From positions 1 through 29,789 of the forward strand of contig RSEE01000180.1 in NCBI GenBank assembly GCA_003971905.1: a DNA stretch of 29,789 nucleotides. The letters run 5' to 3'. The notes under the pieces were generated by a model. It did no database searches and was not told where the DNA came from. It saw nothing but the letters and a program-made list of their open reading frames with translations. This document shows, one piece after another, positions 10,868 to 19,885 of the stretch. The translations under genes and the position numbers were made by a program. Source of the DNA: Moniliella sp. 'wahieum'. Lineage: Eukaryota; Basidiomycota; Moniliellomycetes; Moniliellales; Moniliellaceae. Position 1 is the stretch's first letter. Each line of letters starts with the position of its first letter.

Positions 10868-12750
10868 TAAACGCTTCAGTCATTGGTTACTAGACGTTCA
10901 AGCTCAACCCATAACCACACCGCATGTCCTTTCGGACGCAAAGGAGAGAATTGGTGTGGGCCCCTGCCAACATGGCTCTCAGCTTTCTTCGTCTTATCAT
11001 CATTGTCATCGATTCCACCCTCGCTAGCCACTGTCGCAGGGTTGCTACCCCGTCTGCCATCCTGCTTACCTTGTCTAAGATTTTAGACCTTTACGGCCAC
11101 CGCACGCGGTGCATATGTTCAAAACATTCCCATCACAGTTGCACTGTACTGTACCCCTGATGAAGGGACGGGTGTACTAATTATTCCTCATCTTGTCTCT
11201 ACCTCCTGTCCTCGGTCCAAACTTACGTGTGTATGTCGGTCTCCGTCCTGGCTGCTCTACCCCTATCCGCGTTTCCTCTGCCTCTGTATCTTTTCGCCTG
11301 CTATGATCGCTTGGACATCATCGATCATCGTGCTACGGGCTGATGGTTGATAACCGTACCTGTACTCTACCCGCTTTCGACACTGTCATTTTTTGATCCC
11401 AAAGGCTGTGGCAAGTGGCAAGGATTGAACTTTGACTACTGCGCGGCGCTGTACGTCGTTTCCTGGTAGTCTCATCAGTCCCACAACTGTCCTCAAGCTT
11501 TGCGGCCCCTCACGCTGGGCCTTAGGGGTCCGACGTCTTGGTAATGACCAGCTGAATATGACCCGTTATAGGTGTTTGCATTACGAGGAAGTGCTATTTG
11601 AGTTTTTTTAGAGTCAAGGTTCGCACTCTCCATGGTGATGAACAAGGGTGAGAGAATTAGTTTGGTGGGGAGGAATTACAAAACACCATCTTCATCTCTT
11701 TCTTCGATGACGCTGCGAATATAACAGAGAGAAGAGAGTCTCATAAGCAAGCGCCGGCGCCCTCCATAATACGAGTCTCAACACAGGCATACTTAGTACG
11801 GTGCGACTGCCTAGCAATGGCATCGCATTCTACTCAGTGGTATACCTCTCTCTGCCTGTCTTTCCCCACATTCTGTCGGCCCTACAAGGACTGCTCCGTC
11901 TCAAAAAACCACCATCTCATTGTTCCTTTTTTCTCATGTTGTAGTGGAAGCAGCACCAAGCCTCATCTTCCCACCCACCCACATCCTCGCGGCGGGCCCA
12001 TGCCCAGACGGAAAGCATGGCATAGCATTTCCTTTCAAACTGGCTTACGCGCGTTGTGCTGCCGCTTCCCGCTTCAGCGCATGTACTAGGCCAACACCGC
12101 CTTGAGGCAGCAACGCTCGGTTCATGCCTCGCCAACAAGGTCTCCATCTCACGCTCTTCCCACCGCCCGCCCGAGTGACCCCCTGAGGAGGGGGGAGGCC
12201 GTCTTTGAAGATGTTTACAATCTCAGCTCGACGACCTTCATCCTGCGTCCACGCCTCTTCTCCACAGGAGTCTAGTGGGCTGTTCGACCACGGCACTTCT
12301 GCCGCGCCCGTTCTTCATTGCCTCGTCCGCAACCGGTCGGGGGGGTTGTTGGGCAATGCCCCAATCACGCCATCCTGCGTAACATAATCACCCCTCTTAT
12401 CCGCCCGGACGCCCTCTGCTCCGCGGTACGCTCGGCTATTAAGGCCCTACACTTCTCATAGCCTCCTGTACCTCTCCTCTGGCCTCAGAACCACATCCTC
12501 CATTCTCCGATCTTCAGACGCCGTACGCCCGACCGCTCTCCGGACCCTTTCTCGAACGCATATCGTGACGCGCGTGACGCGAAGGAAGTTGGAACTGACG
12601 CGTGAAGACGACGGAATGCCATTGTTCTGTGCGACGCTGGGAGCAACTTAATAGCGCTGAGCAGAGGCAGGAGCCACGACGGGCTGCCTATGAGAGACTG
12701 TAGGGTGCAGTGGCGCATCGGCCTGCATCGCTGCTTCGTCGGGCGGCGGG

Positions 12751-12791
12751 TTTAACGTTTAACGTTTAGCGTTTAACGCGACGTTTAAACG
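12751..12791. repeat. TTTAACG tandem repeat
   Basis: Four direct 7-bp units (TTTAACG, TTTAACG, TTTAGCG, TTTAACG) at 12751-12778 are followed, after CGACG, by a palindromic TTTAAACG at 12784-12791. Confidence 0.9.
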
Positions 12792-12830
12792 CCTAAGATG
12801 GACAATTGTAGGACGGCCGTGCACCATCGA

Positions 12831-12855
12831 CCATGCATCATGCATCATGCATGAT
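12831..12855. repeat. ATGCATCATGCAT palindromic repeat
   Basis: Consecutive GACCATGCATCATGCATC and ATGCATGATGG words form a near-perfect inverted repeat. This is the clearest single copy of the dispersed ATGCAT motif. Confidence 0.8.
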
Positions 12856-12861
12856 GGTAGC

Positions 12862-12920
12862 AGCCCGGGACGCGTGACGTGTGACGAATGACGCGTTGCA
12901 TGACGCATGTCACATGTCAC
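12862..12920. repeat. TGACGCG/TGTCACATG degenerate repeat
   Basis: About six copies of (A/G)CGCGTGACG or TGACG(A/C) words on the + strand are followed by CATGTCACATGTCAC. TGACG and GTCA are also half-sites for CREB/ATF-type bZIP factors, so regulatory use is possible but not shown. A related array lies at 16609-16637. Confidence 0.6.
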
Positions 12921-12926
12921 AATCAT

Positions 12927-12960
12927 ACACTTGTCACACTTGTCACACTTGTCACACTTG
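12927..12960. repeat. 9-bp tandem repeat ACACTTGTC
   Basis: There are 3.8 perfect direct copies of the 9-mer ACACTTGTC, a simple minisatellite about 390 bp upstream of the peroxiredoxin start. Confidence 0.95.
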
Positions 12961-13238
12961 CCTACGGGTGCGGTCCATGGCCTTGAATGGCCTGAGAGAC
13001 GCAGGACTTATTGGGTCGATCATCTCGATCATCATGACATCATCGACATCATCGCTGGGCCGAGGGCGCTGAGCGCGCTGAGCGGTTGAGCCGTCGAGAG
13101 TCGAGAACGCAAAAGCTGAGGCACCGAGTCACCGGTCATGCATCATGCACCTCATGCTTCTCGGCTGACCGGTGACCGGTGACACCTCAGTTCGGTTCGC
13201 AAGTCGTCGGGATTCTCCCGCATCGTCGATCTCAAGGA

Positions 13239-13247
13239 ACGCATATA
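13239..13247 (+). promoter_or_regulatory. TATA-like element of the peroxiredoxin gene
   Basis: GCATATAAAACC lies about 105 bp upstream of the ATG at 13347, followed by a pyrimidine-rich leader. Spacing and sequence fit a TATA box with a short 5' untranslated region. Confidence 0.55.
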
Positions 13248-13346
13248 AAACCGTTGTCGTCCGTCTGTCGGCCCCCGCTGCTTGCACCCCCCCTCCCTCC
13301 CGTCCCAAGCACCGACCGCTCGCTTGTGCTTTATCCCTCATCCACC

Positions 13347-14169
13347 ATGCATCAACTTCTGCCCAAGCCCCAAGAAGGGTCAGATCTTCAAAAACAGGCA
13401 ACATGCGCTTGAAGGAGAACCCCAGAAGTTGCCACCATCAATCTTGAGGGTCTCCCTGGCAAAGTGCTTGTCCTAGGTGTTCCCGGCGCATTCACTCCTC
13501 CCTGTTCAGAGGAGGTCCACAACTTCATTGCCCGCAAGGCTGAATTTGCCTCCGCTGGTATCACAGGCATTTGTGAGTCTCCTGTTGCGAATTATTCGTT
13601 CGCTCACTTCAGGTGTGTGCTCCGTTAATCGGAACGGGCTGACTTTCGCCTTCCCAATTATACCAGACGTGGTATCTGTAAACGATGCCTTCATTATGAG
13701 CGCCTGGAAGAAGGCTCTTTGCCGCGATCGAAGCGACCAGTAGTAGCCCCTCCTCGGCGGAAGGGGACGAATCATAACTGGTGGCAGCCTTCCCGCCTTC
13801 CATTTCCTCGCTGATGACACTGGCAAGTTCACCAGCGAGATTGGGATGGAGTTCAACGCCGAGAAGTTGCTGGGCAGCAAACGCAGCAAGCGCTACGTTC
13901 TCTTCCTCGAAGATGGGCTCGTGCGTGAGATCTTTGTTGAGAACGACCCGACTATTGTGGCTGTCACCGCAGCGGACAACGTTCTCACTGCCGTGATGCA
14001 GGCACCTGCGATGCCTCAACACACGTACCACACGGGCCTCGAAAGTAGAGGTCCCTCGCTTGTGTATGAGCGCAACACAGCGATTGTGCTATATGCCGTC
14101 CTCACGGGGTCACCCCTAACCTTCCTGTGTTCCGCCTTTTCGCTACTGGACTCTTCAGACTGCCTATGA
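13347..14169 (+). CDS. Prx5/PMP20-type peroxiredoxin
   Basis: This is a thiol peroxidase of the atypical 2-Cys/PMP20 family that reduces H2O2 and organic hydroperoxides; fungal members include known allergens. Visible segments are EVATINLEGLPGKVLVLGV, PGAFTPPCSEEVHNFIARKA (peroxidatic Cys in the family motif PGAFTPxC), ITGI-YVVSVNDAFIMSAWKK, FLADDTGKFTSEIGMEFNAE and RSKRYVLFLEDGLVREIFVE. One intron is clear. The start at 13347 (CACCATG, MHQLLPK) is the best-placed ATG but needs a shift to reach the first conserved strand. Between MSAWKKAL and LADDTGKF there is an extra Ser-rich stretch of about 20-25 codons holding in-frame stops in the raw sequence. The stop at 14167 makes the C-terminus longer than usual for the family, and the true end may be nearer 14000. 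Confidence 0.88.
13573..13666 (+). other. Intron in the peroxiredoxin gene (94 nt)
   Basis: GTGAGT at 13573 and TATACCAG ending at 13666 flank the intron. Splicing within a codon gives ITGIYVVSVNDAF, the expected strand between the peroxidatic helix and the SVND motif. An earlier AG (TTCAG near 13611) would not keep this sequence. Confidence 0.9.
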
Positions 14170-14733
14170 TGTGAGGTTGCTGCGCGGGGGATCAGAAAAG
14201 CAGACAAAGCCTAGAACTGTCGGGGGCAGTGGACCATATAGTAGGACGCCTACACATTAACCCACCCACATTGTGGCATCTTTTGACACTCACAACTGCT
14301 TGATGTGGGTTTTGTTGAAGAAAATGTCAAATAAGTGCACTGGTCTTTCATCGGCAGCGTGAAAAATGTGGGCTCGCTGGTGCAGATGGGAGACGGAGAC
14401 ATCAGTAAAGTCTCTCTGCTGGGCTCTCTTGCCCAGGGAAAGAGTGTGTGATGAGCACGCAACTGAGAGTCCATATTAACTGATGTTTGGTGTGCAGTAT
14501 ATATGAGACGTTCTCACAGATGCTGATGTGTGTGAAGACACACCGCCGTATACAAATAGGGGTGCGGTGAATAGTATACGTCTGGGTCTGATAGGCGGCT
14601 TAAGCTCCAAGCCCCACAGCGTCAAGCGCCCACACATGCTGCGGCGCATGCAGATGGTCCCGAAAGTCGGAAGGGAAAACAACAGGGAAACTACCTGTCT
14701 AGCAGCTCTTCTATTCCAGTGGAGAGGGGGGGG

Positions 14734-15240
14734 TGTTACGGGGCGCTCCGGTTATCTCCGGTCGCTGAGCCCCGCATGTCGTAGACATCTCAGCCCTACA
14801 CGCGTCAGCCGGTTAGACTAGCGAGAGAGAGCCAGTCGACACCTTATCCTTGCTGCGGATATCATCCGCAGCCCGCCATGGTCGCATGGCTTATCGGTAC
14901 GATGCTTTGTGCCCATTGCGTCCAGTCTTGTCAGAACCCTTCCTGCTGCGCCCGACTGAGCAGCGTCAGCGCCTTGGAGAGTAAGGGCTGTGCATTAGTC
15001 TTTACCTTTCTGGGAAGTGCCCCGCATTCTGTCTATACCTGTCATGAGGCACTTGAGGCCTGGTTCCTTCTGCTGTATATAAGCAGCCATGTCTAAGGCT
15101 TGCTAGCTGTGGTCCTTGTCGACATCCTGTCTATTACCGTTGGTCCCCCGACTACCAATTCCTCTCTCCCCTTCCCACCTTCTACCACCCTTACGCTTAC
15201 GAATTTACGACTTACGTCGAGTACACTGCAAGCCGCGGTT
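14734..15240 (+). mobile_element. Possible solo LTR of a Ty3/gypsy-like element
   Basis: The block starts TGTTACGGGGCG, a common 5' end of fungal LTRs. It contains a GCTGTATATAAGCAGCC TATA-like core at about 15072-15088 and a pyrimidine-rich stretch downstream, in the order expected for U3-R-U5. The 3' boundary is not clear: I do not see the matching CCGTAACA end, a primer-binding site or a target-site duplication. It may be a decayed solo LTR or unrelated intergenic DNA. Confidence 0.3.
14852..14872. repeat. Perfect 9-bp inverted repeat
   Basis: GCTGCGGAT, a three-base spacer ATC, then ATCCGCAGC. It would form a compact hairpin in DNA or RNA and lies within the LTR-like block. Confidence 0.95.
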
Positions 15241-16608
15241 ACTCCATCAGTAGCGCTTGCTCTTCTTTAGGACTCTGTCTGTTCCCGCCAGCTACAGCGT
15301 ACCGAGTGTGGTAACGCGGGGAGGAACGGAGTAACGCCGGAGCTCCGGACCCCTTCAGCTGGTCTAACGACCTACGTACGCGGCTCCTACCTCGGAGGGT
15401 CTGGACGGCGGCCTTTGCATGCAGGCAGCCACCCAAACTAGAGGGTCTCTCCCTAGCCTCTACACCCGCTCGGTTCAACCAGGATCTGGAGCAGGACCAC
15501 GTACGAGCCACCGATTGATCTGTCCAAGGGTTAAACTACAGAGGGGTTTTCCAACCTCGGGACCCCCCCCCCATGACGGGGGGTAGCAAAGGCGGAGAGC
15601 CGGAACCGGAGCAGTTGCACCCAACCCCATATAGTAAACGGTAACCGGTGAACGGGTTTATCCCTTCTCCTGCTGAGAGACTGAATTACGACGACCTGTC
15701 ACAGGGGGGACCTGCCAGGGGCTCACCCAGGTTGGTGGGGTACAATTCCTTAGATGAAGGACGACTCAGTCACGGTACTTTCGGGCTTGGGCTATTTGGT
15801 GGATCCGAGCCGAGGAGAAGCCTTTGGGCATGAAGCCGAGGCGGCCGCACCCTTGGCAAGGCTGCGTATGCGCCGGCTTGGGGTAGTAACGTGTCTGAGG
15901 TCTCCGGGGCTTAGGGACGGGTAGATGCAGTGGAGGGAAAACACTGCCAGAGCTGAGGCAGGGTAGTGGCTGTGGAAGAAACCCACGCGATATGTTTCTG
16001 TGGTACGCGGAACCGAGGCCGCTGAAGGAAGGCTCGCGCGACTGAGCGGATGGAAAGCTGGATGGAGGACGAGGGTGGATGGTGAAGTGATGAGGCAGCT
16101 AAGTGGAGCCGAGAGGTTGCCTGTATTACTCAATCAATTGGCTGGAAACAGTCAGGAGTTGGCCAAGAAAGGTGGGAAGGGACGAGAATGGAAGGTGTTA
16201 TAAAGGATTCCCACTGATCGAGGATGCTGGTTGGTTGACCCCTTTTTGGTAAAAACCCCCTCCTATCTAAGCCCCATCGCACACTGGCATAGATGCTAAC
16301 AGAGCGAAGCAGACGAAGCTGCTAGAGTGCGACTTGGGAGCACTCGCGATCCTATGGATCAGCTGCAAAGCAGCCGTCAGACAAGGCGCGAAGACAAAGT
16401 AGTGATGGGCCTCAAATCTTAAGCAACGTCTGAAGGGAAGAGATAGGAAACAGAGAAGGGAGCCTGAGCGAGCACAGAGGATGAGCACTCTCTCCCTGAT
16501 GAGCGGGCGCCATCAATCAACGTTCGATCAAGTTGTGGGCGGCGCACAGGAACCCTAGCACTACCCCTCGCAACGTAGTCACCGATCGAATCTCAACAGA
16601 AAGTTAAC

Positions 16609-16637
16609 GTGTGACATGTGACGCGTGACGCGTGACG
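16609..16637. repeat. GTGACGC-type direct repeat
   Basis: GTGTGACATGTGACGCGTGACG and a further CGTGACG copy lie about 155-185 bp upstream of the phosphoribosyltransferase start. It shares units with 12862-12920. Confidence 0.7.
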
Positions 16638-16791
16638 ACTGAATTCACACTTTGAGCACGGTCGATTCAATATTCAGGTAGGATTCAGATATTGAGGCTT
16701 GGTCAGGCTCCTGGCTCAGCCAGCTTGACTGAGTAATAGACTGAACTGGCCAGCAGATCCACCAGGCGACCTCTGGTTGCAGCCAGACACC

Positions 16792-17834
16792 ATGCCTACC
16801 ACCAGCGAGGGCATTGTTGTTTGCGGCGGCGAAATTACGTCCAAATCCCAGTTGCCTCCGACAATAAGCTGCGCCCCACTTACGAGGATATCCACCAACT
16901 CATTGGCAATGCTGCGTCGAGGATCAAGGAAGATTTTGGCTTCCCCGACATCCTCATCATGATTGCTGGTGGTGGCCTGATCCCCGGCCGTATCATGCGC
17001 CTCCTTCTCAAGCGTCCCGTCCCAGGCAAGCCGGGCAAACTGCGTAATATTCCTACGCAAGCTATTGGCTTGTCCCTGTATGAGGAAGTCGCTGGTTCCA
17101 ACGAGGGCCAATTGGGCCGTGAGGTGGTGCGTACCCAATGGCTTGAACGAGAAGACCGTTTTAGGCCACAGGGGTGGCGCGGGACTCCCAAGCTCGAGGA
17201 GGGCAAAGACGCTGGGGGCCTGGTTGGAAAACGCATCCTCGTTGTCGACGAGCTTGACGACAGCCGGACGACTCTGCAATATGCTTACCAAGAGCTGCGC
17301 AAGGACGGCGCGCTGCTCTGGATACCTGACTCCCGAAGAGCGCGCCTCTCTCCCTCCTACTCAGTTTGCCCTGTTTGTCGCCACAACAAGCGCAACAACA
17401 AGAAGGGAAGCCTTCCCATTCTTCACCCGGCTCCAACCCACCCCGCTCCCGTTGACGGTCTGATAGAGGGTGTCCGCTATTATGCTGGTGCCGAGACGGA
17501 GAATGTTTGGATGTGCGTATCGCCGTCTGTGCATGGAATCCCTTTTCTGACCATTCTTGCTCTTCCTAGTGTCTATCCCGGGAACAGCAGGACATCATCG
17601 AACAAACCGTCTTGCTGCCAAGGCGAAGCTGATGCCGCCGCCAAGACCAAATCAGATGTTGCTGCCAGTCGTCTTGAACGGGTTCGTACGCAGATGAAGT
17701 TTATCTTCTCTTGTTCCGGCTTCTACAGTAGGTATTTTTGCACCTATGACCCTTCGCATGCTTTCCCAGCTCTCCCTATCAATGATACATTGGTGAACTA
17801 CAATTGCATCGTGACACCTTGGGGGTTGCAGTGA
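16792..17834 (+). CDS. XPT1: Xanthine/hypoxanthine phosphoribosyltransferase
   Basis: This is a purine-salvage enzyme that transfers phosphoribose from PRPP to xanthine, guanine or hypoxanthine in the cytosol. The type I PRTase fold is clear: YEDIHQLIGNAA, PDILIMIAGGGLIPGRIMRL, NIPTQAIGLSLYEEV and REVVRTQWLE. The PRPP-binding loop is RILVVDELDDSRTTLQYA, corresponding to the family VDEVDDTRTT. Then come YLTPEERASLPPTQFALFV (another frame), HNKRNNKKG, YYAGAETENVW and, after an intron, VYP and EQQDIIEQTV (shifted frame). The ATG at 16792 (MPTTSEGIV) is chosen as first Met; a frame change is needed within about 15 codons. Several indels occur. The C-terminal part after ASRLERVRTQ is uncertain and the stop at 17832-17834 may not be the true one. 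The gene is convergent with the COX gene. Confidence 0.9.
17513..17569 (+). other. Intron in the phosphoribosyltransferase gene (57 nt)
   Basis: GTGCGT at 17513 and TTCCTAG ending at 17569 flank 57 nt, with a TTCTGACC branch-like site. Splicing gives ENVW-IVYP followed by WEQQDIIEQT after a one-base indel, as expected for the family. Confidence 0.85.
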
Positions 17835-18017
17835 TTCAATGCGGGGTAGTAGATAGACAAGGGGGGGCCAAGGAGGGAGGCAAAGTGAGTACACATCGGA
17901 AATCACAACGCTGGATTGGGTGCCAAAGGATACTTCACTGGTGCCCAACAATACAACAAGTCCAGCACCTGTCGATTAGGTCCCATGAGTACAAAGCATG
18001 CCCGAGGCTACGATGCC

Positions 18018-18665
18018 TACACGGGGTAGCTGGTGACGAAGCCCTTGCCCTTGTAGTCTTCGGCCGAGACACCAGTGATAGGGTCGTTTTTTCGTACCGT
18101 GCCTTGGCATTCATGGCCTGCTGCCACTCGGTGTTCCATGTTTATGGGGCGGTCCTTGGCACCTAGTGGACGCGGCAACAAGTGTTAGCAACACGCGCGG
18201 GGTAAACTTGAGGAATGCATACATACCACCCAAATGTCGGATCCCGGTGGTCAGCAGCACGCCCAGTGCGCAAGACACAACCACTCCCAAAAATACCTTG
18301 GCCTGGGTATGGGGGGCTCAGGCTTACGGGGCCATAGGGCCATAGGAAATGTAGTAGGCGGCGCGCTTCTCGTTGGCAGTGAGATCATTCCAGTCCTTCC
18401 TCATAATGTCCTCGAGCATAACCCAGGTGCCAATCTGCTCCGGCTTGCTCAGGTACTTCCACTTGCCCTCAATGTCGGGAATGTTGTGGGAAAGGTCAAT
18501 TTTGCCAGCCTTAACCAGGGTGGTGGCCTGGTGCCAGTCGTCCTCGTTCCAGCGCTCGGCAGCCGAAACCATGCCGCGGCGGGCAATGGTGGGAGAGGCC
18601 AGGCGGAGGGAAGACGCGGCCCGTACGGATGGGCGCACGGCAGCGGCTGAGCGGAGGGCGAGCAT
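18018..18665 (-). CDS. COX5: Cytochrome c oxidase subunit IV (yeast Cox5 family)
   Basis: This is a nuclear-encoded inner-membrane subunit of respiratory complex IV. Translation from ATG at 18665 gives MLALRSAAAVRPSVRAASSL, an Arg/Ser/Ala-rich mitochondrial presequence. Mature sequence follows: RWNEDDWHQATTLVKAGKID, GTWVMLEDIMRKDWNDLTAN and EKRAAYYISYGPMAP, the family's K-D-W-x-x-L and YGPR/P signature. A frameshift near 18320 produces an early stop. Beyond it the single membrane span is AKVFLGVVVSCALGVLLTTG, then, after an intron, the matrix/intermembrane tail EWQQAMNAKARYEKNDPITG and the C-terminus FVTSYPV with TAG at 18018-18020. Reading through 18018 rather than stopping at 18324 restores the full length expected for the family. 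Confidence 0.93.
18163..18226 (-). other. Intron in the COX subunit IV gene (64 nt)
   Basis: On the minus strand GTATGT starts at 18226 and CACTAG ends at 18163. The intron joins IRHLGG to AKDRP and holds a TGCTAACAC branch-like site. Confidence 0.88.
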
Positions 18666-19381
18666 GGCGGGGAAACAGCACACCGGGCTGGGGTGAAGGA
18701 AGAAACGCGGTGATGCAGCTCCGCAGGGACGGACGCCGCTGGCTGGGCCAAGCGGAGCGGATTTGTCCAGGCGCGAAGACGGCAGAGGGGCAGTGGCGGG
18801 GCTCTTGAGCCCGCACGGCGCCTCAGCGCGCTGCTCAGCCAGAGCGCTGCCCGCCTGCCCTGGCTGACAAACCCAGAGCACTCGGTGCAACTGAACGTGT
18901 TGCAACATTTCGCCGTCCCCTGCCGCCCACAGCCCATGCGACACCTGAGGCTCACGTGTTTGCGGGGAACGGGGCTTGTGCATGTGATACCACGCCGTGC
19001 CCCGCCGCCCTTTCTCCACCACAAAAGTCCCGCTCCAAGCACGAGCGCTGCGACTCTGTCCTCACCGTCGAATGCATTCCCCTCATTGTCCAGGATGGGG
19101 ACGCTGACCTAGCCGCAAGAGCCGGTGGAGGCGTAAGGCGTTAATAGGCTCTCCTCGATCCTTTTTGGGTGTTTACACCCCTATACCAATACTGCAAAAG
19201 CACATAGACGGCGCAGGACGGCGCTCTGCAGTGTGCCATCAATGATATCGATTGAGAGGCGAGGGGTTCATCCTGTCCGTCACGTGTAAAGTGCGAAGTG
19301 TGAAGCAGGTCAAAGACGATTTTTGGCCGTCGGGATAGCATAGTGACGAGGAGACCACCGGCCTACAGCCCCGACGGTCAA

Positions 19382-19398
19382 CTGGGGCTTCGCCCCAG
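19382..19398. repeat. Short perfect hairpin
   Basis: CTGGGGC, loop TTC, then GCCCCAG gives seven GC-rich base pairs. There is no T-run after it on either strand, so it is not a bacterial-type or Pol III terminator. No function is visible. Confidence 0.9.
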
Positions 19399-19808
19399 CT
19401 TGGTGCTTCGTCGCCACCTTAAGGGTTCGCATGTTCCCAATCAGAGCGGGAGGGACGGATGGTAGGACAAGCGATTATCGATTATCGGCGAGTAGTCTAG
19501 TCAAGTGACTCAAGCGTCACTAGTCACTAGCACTACTCGTCTTCCAATAGTAAATGCGGGTCCACCCATCCCATGCATCATCCACCAAAAAACAGCGCAC
19601 GCACTGCCCCCCTGCGGCCCTCCGCTTTCCCAACTGCCCCCATGGCGTCACTGTGTGCGCGTAAAGTACGCCTCTGGCGACGCACAGGCCGCGGTCTCGA
19701 TACAGGTCGCAGGTGAGACAACACTGGCGCGTGCGGCGGGCCGGGAACCAGCATGCTGCTTGGGAATGAGCACTCTTGTCTCATTCAACCGCGACCTCTC
19801 CCTGACCC

Positions 19809-19816
19809 CATAAAAG
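19809..19816 (+). promoter_or_regulatory. TATA-like element before the kinase gene
   Basis: CCCCATAAAAGCC lies about 70 bp upstream of the ATG at 19886, in a plausible core-promoter position. Confidence 0.4.
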
Positions 19817-19885
19817 CCTGCACGACTCCATCTGGTCCTCTCTTTGCATCCCTGCGACGCCTGCCAACGACACACAGCCCCTGCA

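Larger units (their letters stand above)
10868..13238. other. Gene-free interval between kinase and peroxiredoxin
   Basis: About 2.4 kb holds no recognisable gene. Several frames of 60-90 codons occur on both strands (for example 11817-12089 and 12045-12296 minus) but have no domain, biased composition or conserved motif. The left end is CT-rich and probably the 3' untranslated region of the kinase. The right 500 bp is dense with short repeats (TTTAACG, ACACTTGTC, TGACG and ATGCAT types) and looks like a repeat-derived promoter region. Confidence 0.5.
14170..16791. other. Gene-poor region with LTR-like and repeat sequence
   Basis: There are 2.6 kb with no gene I can identify. Frames up to about 110 codons occur on both strands but overlap each other and lack motifs. 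Noteworthy contents are an LTR-like block (14734-about 15240), a perfect inverted repeat (14852-14872), a run of nine C followed by a G run (about 15565-15583), and a TGACGCG array just before the phosphoribosyltransferase gene. About 15560-15830 could be degraded mobile-element sequence, but no reverse transcriptase, integrase or Gag zinc knuckle is visible. Confidence 0.4.
18666..19885. other. Divergent intergenic region, COX and kinase promoters
   Basis: This 1.2 kb lies between two divergently transcribed genes. It holds a long but unconvincing minus-strand frame upstream of the COX start, a strong hairpin (19382-19398), a GTGACTCAAGCGTCACTAGTCACTAG repeat-like tract (19505-19530, described by its GTCAC/GTGAC half-sites) and a TATA-like CATAAAAG at 19809-19816 for the rightward gene. 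Confidence 0.5.

Noticed and set aside
12927..12960. CRISPR-like repeat array
   Set aside because: The repeats are contiguous 9-mers without spacers, in a eukaryotic genome; it is a minisatellite.
13609..14031. Minus-strand open frame of about 140 codons
   Set aside because: It is antisense to the conserved peroxiredoxin and shows no domain; GC-rich codons on the + strand keep the other strand open.
15560..15833. Gag remnant of a retroelement
   Set aside because: Short open stretches are present, but no zinc knuckle, protease or polymerase motif supports it.
16716..17291. Minus-strand open frame of about 190 codons
   Set aside because: It lies antisense to the phosphoribosyltransferase core, whose + strand motifs (PRPP loop) are unmistakable.
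18324..18665. COX subunit IV ending at the early stop near 18324
   Set aside because: The membrane span and C-terminal tail of the family follow directly in a neighbouring frame and across a canonical intron, so the stop is from a frameshift.
19382..19398. Transcription terminator
   Set aside because: The hairpin lacks a T-run and the context is eukaryotic; no terminator role can be supported.
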